A DNA stretch of 5,655 bases from a bacterium (GTDB taxonomy: Bacteria > Spirochaetota > Spirochaetia > JABEVK01): positions 1-5,655 of the forward strand of contig JAJXWL010000137.1 of the NCBI GenBank assembly GCA_021781625.1, written 5' to 3'. The notes beneath the pieces were generated by a model that did not search any database, was not told where the DNA came from, and worked only from the letters and a program-made list of their open reading frames with translations. Both the position numbers and the translations under genes were made by a program. Below are positions 1-5,655 of this stretch, piece by piece. Within the stretch, counting starts at the first letter, position 1; each line of letters starts with the position of its first letter.

Positions 1-199
<199 letters not shown>

Positions 200-847
200 T
201 TAGTTTTCTGAAGTTTGTTGACTCTCTGACTCTGCTTCGGAGGGGGAAGACCCCACCCTAACTTTTGCCGCACGTAACACGCGGTCATGCAACTGATACC
301 CACGTTGGTATTCCTCGATGACCACAGAATCCCCATTTTGAGGTCCAGCCGCACTCAAAGCTTCATGACGTTGGGGATCAAACGGAGCTCCCACGGAATC
401 AAAGCGCTTCAGGTGGTACTTACGTTCCAGCATTTGCGCAAACTGACTTTCGATCATCACAATCCCAGTATGAAGGGCGTCATAATCGCGCGCCTGTTCC
501 GATGATTTGATGGCTCGTTCAAAATCATCCAGAACTTGCACCAGATCCGTCAGCAAATCGCCGTTGGCAAACTGCCGCAATTCTTCTTTTTCTTTGAGGG
601 TGCGTTTGCGATAATTATCAAAATCCGCCGCTTTTCTTAACAGCTGATCTTTGGTTTCAGCCAGTTCTTTCTGGACAGTTTCCAGTTCAGCGCGAACGGC
701 TTGACTTTCGGTGCGAGCGGTGTCTAATTCGGCGCGAAGTGCGTCGAGCTCGGCATTTTTCTCAAGAGACTCCGCCGAGGAAAGCACCGTCTCGGAAGCG
801 TCGGCCTCAGCCGTCGAAACGTTTTCGGGAGGGTTCTTCTCTGACAC
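200..847 (-). CDS. grpE: GrpE, nucleotide exchange factor for DnaK
   Basis: GrpE is a homodimeric cytoplasmic cochaperone that opens the DnaK nucleotide cleft to release ADP and acts as a thermosensor. The 215-residue length is normal for the family. The acidic, Ser/Ala-rich tail (about 1-28) is probably disordered. A long heptad-rich helix (about 30-95) carries the family hallmark around KAADFDNYRKRTLKEKEEL (72-90). A four-helix-bundle segment follows (about 97-142, including LLTDLVQVLDDFERAI). The C-terminal beta domain that contacts DnaK shows FDPQRHEALS (156-165) and EEYQRGYQLHDRVLRAAKVRV (178-198). A short acidic Ser/Glu/Gln-rich tail ends the protein. The start is GTG at 845-847, chosen because a GGAGG site (854-858) sits six bases upstream. 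It lies directly before dnaK, and no hrcA precedes it; the upstream neighbour is divergent. Confidence 0.96.
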   Translation of the reverse strand: MSEKNPPENVSTAEADASETVLSSAESLEKNAELDALRAELDTARTESQAVRAELETVQKELAETKDQLLRKAADFDNYRKRTLKEKEELRQFANGDLLTDLVQVLDDFERAIKSSEQARDYDALHTGIVMIESQFAQMLERKYHLKRFDSVGAPFDPQRHEALSAAGPQNGDSVVIEEYQRGYQLHDRVLRAAKVRVGSSPSEAESESQQTSEN

Positions 848-905
848 TCCTGACCTCCAAAATCACAAAATCGGGTTTCTGAATCCTTCAGCTAAACCCT
901 GTTTG

Positions 906-933
906 AATATACAATAAGACACAATAACGTCAA
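906..933 (-). promoter_or_regulatory. sigma70-type promoter of grpE-dnaK
   Basis: Read on the minus strand there is a TTGACG -35 box (928-933) and a TATATT -10 box (906-911) separated by 16 bases. This predicts a transcription start near 899 and a leader of about 50 bases before the grpE GTG. I see no CIRCE inverted repeat (TTAGCACTC-N9-GAGTGCTAA) and no clear sigma32-type promoter here, so how heat-shock control works is not visible. The boxes are seen directly; activity is inferred. Confidence 0.65.
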
Positions 934-1082
934 ACCTCTATTTCGTTATTTTCCTTCGTTCCGAGACGAAGTCCTTGAAAGAGATTGAGTCGTTTTTCCC
1001 CAGCCCTTTCCCAAACGCTCCAGCATTGTGTCAATTTGAAACACCCTATTCTCAAGCAAAAAGAATGTGTTTCCTCTACCAT

Positions 1083-1104
1083 AAGATTAAATATTTGTAA
1101 TCTT
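1083..1104. repeat. AT-rich inverted repeat, possible operator
   Basis: A perfect 7-base inverted repeat, AAGATTA, eight bases, TAATCTT, lies about 100 bases upstream of the first ATPase gene. Size and symmetry fit a dimeric regulator site. It could also form a weak hairpin, but it has low GC and is followed by only a short T run, so a terminator is unlikely. It does not resemble the GACCGATCGGTC core at 5393-5404, so the local TetR protein is not an obvious ligand. An arm of this length can arise by chance in AT-rich DNA. Confidence 0.35.
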
Positions 1105-1202
1105 TTGGGTTTCTTCCTTCAAGCTGGGGGCTTTTCCTTTTTCTTGGAGTTCTGCATAGTAGATCTTGCGAAAAGCGGGGTTTTCTCGCTAAGGAGGGAA
1201 TT

Positions 1203-1901
1203 GTGGGAATTGTGGATTTAAATGACGTGAAAAAAAATTATGCTCTAGGGAAAGTCACCGTCGAGGCCGTAAAAGGCGTAAGCTTTTCGATTGAAAAGGG
1301 GGACTTTATTTCGATCGCCGGAGCTTCCGGTTCGGGCAAAACGACCATCCTCAACATGATCGGCCTGATCGACACACCTTCCTCCGGCGAAATCCTCTTG
1401 GACGGTCAGCCCGTCTCTCAGCTCAAAGATCGCGAGCTCACCCGCTTACGCCACCAGGTCATTGGGTTTATTTTTCAATCCTTTAACCTGATCCCCGTCC
1501 TCACCGCGCAAGAAAACATTGAGTTCCCCCTCCTGTTGGGCAAAAATCCCCGCATCACCAAAGAACACCGCGACTATATCGACTTTTTGATTGGCGAAGT
1601 CGGCCTTGGTGATCGCCGCAAAAATCGCCCCAACGAGCTTTCGGGCGGTCAACGGCAACGCGTCGCCATCGCCCGAGCCTTAGTGACCAAACCTCAGATC
1701 GTTTTGGCCGACGAACCCACAGCCAACCTGGACTCTGCCACGGGCGAAGCCATCATTCAGCTCATGAAAAAAATCAATCAAGACTTAGCCACCACGTTCA
1801 TCTTTTCCACTCACGACTTTAAAATCGTCGACATCGCCGATCACCTGATCCGCCTGAAAGACGGCCAGGTCATCGAAAACCGTCGCACGGAAGGAAAGTG
1901 A
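1203..1901 (+). CDS. ABC transporter ATP-binding protein, LolD/MacB type (operon 1)
   Basis: This is the cytoplasmic ATPase of an ABC system whose membrane partners are the two permeases downstream. The 232 residues are typical of the stand-alone LolD/MacB/FtsE-like class. All motifs are intact: Walker A GASGSGKT (40-47), Q-loop Q92 within FIFQSFNLIP, signature LSGGQ (146-150) followed by RQRVAIARAL, Walker B IVLADE with catalytic E171, D-loop NLDS (175-178) and switch histidine H204 in STHD. The start is GTG at 1203, supported by AGGAGG (1192-1197) five bases upstream. The stop is three bases before the first permease, so it leads the operon. Its first 32 codons differ clearly in DNA from the second copy at 5433, while codons 33 to 74 are identical. 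Substrate cannot be told from the ATPase; LolD is a family resemblance, not an assigned name. Confidence 0.93.
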   Translation: MGIVDLNDVKKNYALGKVTVEAVKGVSFSIEKGDFISIAGASGSGKTTILNMIGLIDTPSSGEILLDGQPVSQLKDRELTRLRHQVIGFIFQSFNLIPVLTAQENIEFPLLLGKNPRITKEHRDYIDFLIGEVGLGDRRKNRPNELSGGQRQRVAIARALVTKPQIVLADEPTANLDSATGEAIIQLMKKINQDLATTFIFSTHDFKIVDIADHLIRLKDGQVIENRRTEGK

Positions 1902-1904
1902 CCT

Positions 1905-3383
1905 ATGGCTTCCGTCATCCGGATAGCTTGGCGCAACCTTGCCCAGCACCGTTCTAAAACCATCCTCGTCGGTATTCTCATTACCCTGGCGATTGGTCTC
2001 GACGTGGTGGGGAATTCGATTTTGGCATCTGCCCAAGAAAGCCTCAAGAAAACCTTTACCGATAACTTTACAGGGAATGTTTTGATTTGCCCTCAAGGAA
2101 TTCGGGGAGGAATTTTTGGAGCTTCGAATGGGGGGAATGGCAACGGCCCCCCGATTCTCCCCATGATGAAGGATTACGAAAAGGTCTACGCTACCGTCAA
2201 AACTCAACCAGGCATTAGCTCGCTGACCAGTCAAATCTCGGCCTATGTCATGTTTAACCTGGGAGGCGGCGGCTTAAACTTCGGGCTGGCCTTTGGGGTG
2301 GACCCTCAAAGCTACTTTAAGACTTTCAACAATGTGGACATCCTTCAAGGCCATCGACTGGCTTCGGGAGAAACCGGCATTATGCTCCATGAAAAGGTCA
2401 TCCAAACCCTCGAAAAAGAGAATGATGTTCACCTCAAGGTGGGCGATCATGTCCAGTTGAACAATTTTGGCGAAGCGGGTTTCAAGATTCGTGATGTTCC
2501 TATCGTGGGAATTTTTCGGTTTAAAGCCGGAAATGAGCGGTCTTTCCCGTTTATGCAACCGAACTTTGTTGATGTTAACACCCTTCGCGCCTTGCAAGGA
2601 AAACCGATCCTCACCCCAGCCGACCTAAAGTTTGATACCCAGCAAAAAGCGGCATTAGACATCTCGGACGCGGATTTCTTTTCGGGGTCAACCGTAACCG
2701 GAGTGGGGTCAACTCAGACCAAAACCGTTTCCCTTTCCAGCCTCGACAACATCTTAGGGCCAAAAACCGCCAAGGCAGATCCCGCCTCGACCCAAAATGG
2801 GGCCTGGAACTACATTTTGCTTAAGCTCAACCCCGGAGTAGCAACGGCTCCCTTTATCCTTCATTTGAATCAAATTTTTCAAAAGGAGAAGCTCCCGGTC
2901 AAAGCGCAAGATTGGGTCGACAGCGCACAACCTGACTCGGGTATTTTCATGGCGATTTCTTTCATTTTCAACATTGTCATTTGGGTGCTTTCCATTGTGT
3001 CTATCATCATTATTATGAACACCCTCATCGCGGCTGTGATGGAACGAACCGCCGAAATTGGGACCATGCGGGCCTTAGGGGCTCAAAAGAGCTTTATCCG
3101 CAACCTCTTTATTTTAGAAACCGTAACCGTGAGTGTGCTGGCGGGAGCTTTAGGGCTCCTTTTAGGCTTTTTCCTGCTGATTCTGCTTCAAGTCACGGGA
3201 ATTACTGCCCCCAATGACTTTATGAAGCTGATCTTTGGGGGAGCAAAACTTTATCCCCACCTTTCGGGGGGACCTTTGTTAACGGCTCTCATCATGCTAG
3301 CGGTCATAAGTCTTGTCAGCTGGATTTTTCCTGTTTTGATGGCCTTGAAGGTGTCCCCCCTGAAAGCCATCCAGAGCGATTAA
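1905..3383 (+). CDS. FtsX/MacB-type ABC permease 1
   Basis: This is an inner-membrane permease of the FtsX-like/MacB/LolC-E superfamily, with 492 residues. A basic N-terminal amphipathic stretch (IRIAWRNLAQHRSKT) leads into the first membrane helix (about 18-39). A large periplasmic domain follows (about 40-345). Three further helices lie at about 347-378, 400-430 and 456-480. Between the second and third is the cytoplasmic coupling motif ERTAEIGTMRALGA (380-393), the typical contact with the ATPase. The protein ends in LKVSPLKAIQSD, the usual family ending. The periplasmic domain has an uncommon Gly/Asn-rich stretch (residues 67-83) and a GGGG run near 120. The ATG lies three bases after the ATPase stop, with AAGGAAAG (1891-1898) inside the ATPase gene as ribosome site, so translation is probably coupled. 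Substrate is unknown; lipoprotein, peptide or drug export and mechanotransmission are all possible. Confidence 0.9.
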   Translation: MASVIRIAWRNLAQHRSKTILVGILITLAIGLDVVGNSILASAQESLKKTFTDNFTGNVLICPQGIRGGIFGASNGGNGNGPPILPMMKDYEKVYATVKTQPGISSLTSQISAYVMFNLGGGGLNFGLAFGVDPQSYFKTFNNVDILQGHRLASGETGIMLHEKVIQTLEKENDVHLKVGDHVQLNNFGEAGFKIRDVPIVGIFRFKAGNERSFPFMQPNFVDVNTLRALQGKPILTPADLKFDTQQKAALDISDADFFSGSTVTGVGSTQTKTVSLSSLDNILGPKTAKADPASTQNGAWNYILLKLNPGVATAPFILHLNQIFQKEKLPVKAQDWVDSAQPDSGIFMAISFIFNIVIWVLSIVSIIIIMNTLIAAVMERTAEIGTMRALGAQKSFIRNLFILETVTVSVLAGALGLLLGFFLLILLQVTGITAPNDFMKLIFGGAKLYPHLSGGPLLTALIMLAVISLVSWIFPVLMALKVSPLKAIQSD

Positions 3384-3426
3384 ACGCTCAATTTATTCCA
3401 CGTTCGACCTTTTTCCGGAGGTTCCT

Positions 3427-4749
3427 ATGGCCATAGCCCGTATTGCCTTTCGCAACTTGAGCCGCCAAAAGCGGCGGAGTTTTCTTTTAGCCGGTGCGAT
3501 TGCGTTCGGCATCTTCGTCATTACAGCGGTCAACGGTGTCGTGGGCGGCATCCTCGCCAACGCCGAGAACAATTTTGCCTCCCTGATATCGGCTCACATT
3601 TTGGTGATCAACTACCATTTTTTGGATAAAAACCGGCTTGTCTTTCAAATCCAGAATGAAAAGCCGTACGACGAAGCGATTCAGCGCTTGGGCAAAGAAT
3701 ATCCCATTCAGTATGTCCAAAAACGAACTTCGATTTTTAACAACGCCACCTTAATTTTTCAAACAGAGTCCGTATGGCGTCAGGTTGACGGGGTAGATTG
3801 GACAAAAAACAGCGTACTTTCCCATCAACTGGAACTGACGCAGGGCTCACTTTCGGGTTTAGCCGGAACAAAGGGGATCGTGATCGGGGAAAAAGAGGCC
3901 AAAAAGCTGGGGGTAAAGCTGGGCGAAGATATTCTGGTCCAGGCAGAAACCATTTATGGCCAGCAAAACGTCATCCAAGCTCCCGTGAAAGCTATTTTCA
4001 AAGAAGACAACTTGTCGTCGGGAACCGCATTCATGGACCGGGAAGCTGTCAATCAGCTTTTGAATATGCCCGCTGGATCCTTTAATTGGTTCGGCATTTT
4101 TTTGAAACACTTTCAAGACCAAGACGCCGCGACAGCCCGTCTGCAAACTTTGCTGGCAGACGAGCACCTTGCCATGGTGCCGCGTTCAGAAACTCTCAAC
4201 ACCAATTTCAACACGCTGTTTGGCAAGCTCCGAAAAGATAAAGATAAGACTTCACGAACTTTGGTCACCGATCTCAACGATCAAATGTCCTCCCTCAAAG
4301 GAATCTTCGATACTATTCAAAACATTGCGCTTTTTGTTTTGTTCCTGCTCTTAACGGTCATCATGGTGGGCTTAAACAATACCTACCGCATCATCGTTTG
4401 GGAGCGCGCTCGGGAAATTGGAACCCTCCGAGCTTTGGGGACCCAACGAGAAGCCGTTTCCCGGATGTTTTTACTCGAAGCCCTGTTTTTGGCAGCCTTG
4501 GGAACAGTTACGGGTGTGGTTCTGGCCCTGGTCGGACTTTCCGGTCTCAGCTTGATCAATTTTACCAGCAACGGGGCCACTGACTTTGCTATTTTTCTGG
4601 CTAAGGGGCACCTAACCTGGGCCTTTGATCCTGTTCGTCTCATCCTGATGTTAGTCCTTGTGGCCTTGATGACCTTGCTCGCGGCGTATTTTCCAGCCCG
4701 CCGTGCCGGCAAAGTTGATCCAGCCGAAGCACTACGGACAACGGCTTGA
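3427..4749 (+). CDS. FtsX/MacB-type ABC permease 2
   Basis: This second inner-membrane permease (440 residues) has the same plan as the first but diverged sequence, suggesting a heterodimer like LolC/LolE. The N-terminus is IARIAFRNLSRQKRRSF and the first membrane helix spans about 17-39. A periplasmic domain (about 40-292) contains the MacB-core-like segment IVIGEKEAKKLGVKLGEDI (151-169). Three C-terminal helices lie at about 295-319, 347-377 and 404-422. The ATPase-coupling motif is ERAREIGTLRALGT (326-339), and the ending YFPARRAGKVDPAEALR is a strong family signature. The ATG has its own GGAGG (3417-3421) five bases upstream, after a 43-base gap containing no visible terminator. Its stop overlaps the tetR start. 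The transported substrate is not deducible. Confidence 0.91.
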   Translation: MAIARIAFRNLSRQKRRSFLLAGAIAFGIFVITAVNGVVGGILANAENNFASLISAHILVINYHFLDKNRLVFQIQNEKPYDEAIQRLGKEYPIQYVQKRTSIFNNATLIFQTESVWRQVDGVDWTKNSVLSHQLELTQGSLSGLAGTKGIVIGEKEAKKLGVKLGEDILVQAETIYGQQNVIQAPVKAIFKEDNLSSGTAFMDREAVNQLLNMPAGSFNWFGIFLKHFQDQDAATARLQTLLADEHLAMVPRSETLNTNFNTLFGKLRKDKDKTSRTLVTDLNDQMSSLKGIFDTIQNIALFVLFLLLTVIMVGLNNTYRIIVWERAREIGTLRALGTQREAVSRMFLLEALFLAALGTVTGVVLALVGLSGLSLINFTSNGATDFAIFLAKGHLTWAFDPVRLILMLVLVALMTLLAAYFPARRAGKVDPAEALRTTA

Positions 4750-5357
4750 ATCCTGACGCTGAAGCCAGACTCCTTGAGGCCGCCCGAAGACTGTTTGCCG
4801 AAAAAGGCTTTGACGGCACTGGGGTCGCCGAAATCGCCAAAGAAGCCGGTGTGGCCAAAAGTCTCTTTTTTCATTACTTTCGCACCAAAGAAGCCGTACT
4901 TCAGCGCATCTACCAGGACTTTTTTCGGGATTCAGAAGCCGTACAAAGCCAATCCTTTCCAACTAGCCATGAAGCTCCTTCGCAAGACACCGAAGCCTTT
5001 ACCAGGATTATGCTCGACTTCCTTCGCCGAAATGAACCCGTTCTCCGCATTCTGATGCGTGAGAATATGGGCAATTCGGGGGGACCGAGCGTCTTTGGCG
5101 TATTTCAGGGGTCGTACGAAACCTGGAAATCCTGGTACTCGGAACGAGGCTTCCCCCCCTTAGCCGAACCAGATGGGCATATTTTTGTCTTTTTCTTCAC
5201 CTTGCTCCCCTGTCTGTCCTTCGTTTTGTTTGATGAAGCCTTTGCCCAACACTTCGGCTTGGATAAGTCACAGCTCGAAGCCCGTTTTGTCTCTTTTTTG
5301 TCTTATACAACCCGGATGCTCGCTCAAAAGTTGCTTTCTCCTCCGTCCAAGACTTGA
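4746..5357 (+). CDS. TetR/AcrR-family transcriptional regulator
   Basis: This is a 203-residue one-component regulator of the TetR family, normally a dimeric repressor released by a small ligand. The N-terminal DNA-binding domain (about 5-50) reads ARLLEAARRLFAEKGFDGTG, then EIAKEAGVAKSLFFHYFRTKEAVL. Helix 2 is at about 26-35 and the recognition helix at about 36-45. Residues from about 55 to the end form the all-helical ligand and dimer domain, which is poorly conserved and gives no ligand clue. The start is TTG at 4746-4748, overlapping the TGA of permease 2 (4747-4749). The reading frame is closed upstream by TGA at 4716-4718, with no ATG or GTG in between, and later starts would lose the helix-turn-helix. 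No strong ribosome site precedes it, so low-level, coupled translation is likely. A palindromic operator candidate lies 23 bases after its stop. Confidence 0.93.
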   Translation: MNPDAEARLLEAARRLFAEKGFDGTGVAEIAKEAGVAKSLFFHYFRTKEAVLQRIYQDFFRDSEAVQSQSFPTSHEAPSQDTEAFTRIMLDFLRRNEPVLRILMRENMGNSGGPSVFGVFQGSYETWKSWYSERGFPPLAEPDGHIFVFFFTLLPCLSFVLFDEAFAQHFGLDKSQLEARFVSFLSYTTRMLAQKLLSPPSKT

Positions 5358-5383
5358 CGCTCAACTCACTGCCTCCGTATATT
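5354..5383 (+). promoter_or_regulatory. sigma70-type promoter of ABC operon 2
   Basis: TTGACG (5354-5359) and TATATT (5378-5383) are separated by 18 bases and predict a start near 5390 with a leader of about 43 bases before the GTG at 5433. The -35 box overlaps the tetR stop codon TGA (5355-5357). The two hexamers are the same as those of the grpE promoter in this window. The last four bases of the -10 box lie within the palindrome at 5380-5417, so a bound repressor would block polymerase directly. Boxes are seen; activity is inferred. Confidence 0.6.
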
Positions 5384-5417
5384 TCCAGTATTGACCGATC
5401 GGTCAATACTGGAAATA
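5380..5417. promoter_or_regulatory. 38-bp perfect palindrome, probable TetR operator
   Basis: Bases 5380-5398 are the exact reverse complement of 5399-5417, with no spacer and no mismatch. The core TTGACCGATCGGTCAA (5391-5406) has the general form of TetR-family operators. The outer arms extend it to 38 bases, long enough for two repressor dimers as in QacR-type binding. It covers the -10 box and predicted start of the operon 2 promoter, 22 bases after tetR ends and 15 bases before the second ATPase. A terminator role is unlikely because no T tract follows on either strand. That the neighbouring TetR protein is the ligand is an inference from proximity. Confidence 0.75.
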
Positions 5418-5432
5418 CCATAGGAGGGACAA

Positions 5433-5655
5433 GTGGGTATCCTCGAACTAAAAGAAGTCAAAAAGAACTATGCCTTAGGCAAAGTCACTGTCGAAGCCGT
5501 CAAGGGAGTTTCCTTTTCCTTAGAAAAAGGGGACTTTATTTCGATCGCCGGAGCTTCCGGTTCGGGCAAAACGACCATCCTCAACATGATCGGCCTGATC
5601 GACACACCTTCCTCCGGCGAAATCCTCTTGGACGGTCAGCCCGTCTCTCAGCTCA
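5433..5655 (+). CDS. ABC transporter ATP-binding protein, second copy (operon 2), N-terminal fragment
   Basis: This is the first 74 codons of a second LolD/MacB-type ATPase, cut by the right edge. The protein begins MGILELKEVKKNYALGKVTV and contains Walker A GASGSGKT at residues 40-47, exactly as in the gene at 1203. The two proteins differ at only five of the first 32 residues (positions 4, 5, 7, 8 and 30) and at none of the following 42. In DNA, 26 of the first 96 bases differ, and none of the next 127. The GTG start has AGGAGG (5422-5427) five bases upstream, the same spacing as copy 1. It follows the palindromic operator and probably opens a second operon, presumably with its own permeases beyond the window. 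Confidence 0.93.
   Translation, partial: MGILELKEVKKNYALGKVTVEAVKGVSFSLEKGDFISIAGASGSGKTTILNMIGLIDTPSSGEILLDGQPVSQL

Larger units (their letters stand above)
848..1202. other. divergent intergenic region between grpE and the ABC operon
   Basis: This 355-base stretch holds no convincing gene. The left part carries the grpE ribosome site and promoter. The middle and right parts should contain the promoter of ABC operon 1. No strong plus-strand promoter is apparent: the best I find is TTTTCC (1132-1137), 17 bases, CATAGT (1155-1160), which is weak. An inverted repeat lies at 1083-1104. The right end carries a strong AAGGAGGG ribosome site (1191-1198) for the ATPase. The 38-bp palindrome found before the second ATPase copy has no recognisable counterpart here. 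Confidence 0.7.

Noticed and set aside
954..971. Short hairpin CTTCGT-N6-ACGAAG upstream of the grpE promoter
   Set aside because: The six-base stem is within chance expectation, has no T tract, and matches no operator I know.
1168..1190. Imperfect hairpin before the ATPase ribosome site
   Set aside because: Pairing needs a bulge and short stems (GCGAAAA with TTTTCTCGC); too weak to call a riboswitch or attenuator.
985..1221. Open frame of 78 codons before the first ATPase
   Set aside because: It has no recognisable family, low-complexity composition, no good ribosome site, and overlaps the well-supported GTG start and ribosome site of the ATPase.
1785..2234. 149-codon antisense open frame across the ATPase/permease junction
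   Set aside because: It lies wholly opposite two well-supported genes, shows no domain, and mirrors their codon pattern.
4383..4874. 163-codon antisense open frame opposite permease 2 and tetR
   Set aside because: It is Arg/Ala/Ser-rich as expected from the complement of a coding strand, with no recognisable motif.
5380..5417. Palindrome as an intrinsic terminator of operon 1
   Set aside because: No T tract follows on either strand, and it overlaps a good promoter; an operator fits better. Some effect on read-through cannot be excluded.
5391..5419. Alternative promoter with TTGACC inside the palindrome and AATACC as -10
   Set aside because: The -10 is poor and the predicted start would fall at or after the ribosome site of the second ATPase.

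Overview
The window holds a chaperone locus on the minus strand and, divergent from it, an ABC-transporter operon on the plus strand, followed by the start of a second, paralogous ABC operon. Base composition looks roughly balanced. Bacterial grpE-dnaK order, MacB/LolCDE-type transport genes and Shine-Dalgarno sites before nearly every gene point to a bacterium, most likely Gram-negative (diderm), because this transporter class usually works on the outer membrane, lipoproteins or the periplasm. A spirochaete-like origin is possible from general gene style, but nothing here settles the phylum.

Layout. Positions 1-172 (minus) are the first 57 codons of dnaK. Positions 200-847 (minus) are grpE, with a GTG start and a good sigma70-type promoter at 906-933. 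Positions 848-1202 form a gene-free divergent intergenic region with one AT-rich inverted repeat and no CIRCE element. Operon 1 (plus) then runs: ABC ATPase (1203-1901), large FtsX/MacB-type permease (1905-3383), second FtsX/MacB-type permease (3427-4749) and a TetR-family regulator (4746-5357). The regulator starts on TTG overlapping the permease stop. Downstream, a promoter (5354-5383) whose -35 overlaps the tetR stop is covered at its -10 and start point by a 38-bp perfect palindrome (5380-5417), an excellent candidate TetR operator. A second ATPase copy begins at 5433 and runs off the window.

How it works together. The ATPase and two permeases should form one inner-membrane heteromeric complex (one ATPase dimer, two different permease chains) that moves or releases a substrate, or does mechanical work across the periplasm. 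The TetR protein probably senses a ligand and controls at least the downstream operon. The most notable observation is that the two ATPase copies are only about 73% identical in DNA over their first 96 nt and then become 100% identical over all remaining visible 127 nt. This abrupt switch suggests gene conversion or recombination between tandem operons, or an assembly join. I did not see a wholly new type of system; the tandem operon architecture and its palindromic control site are the parts worth pursuing.
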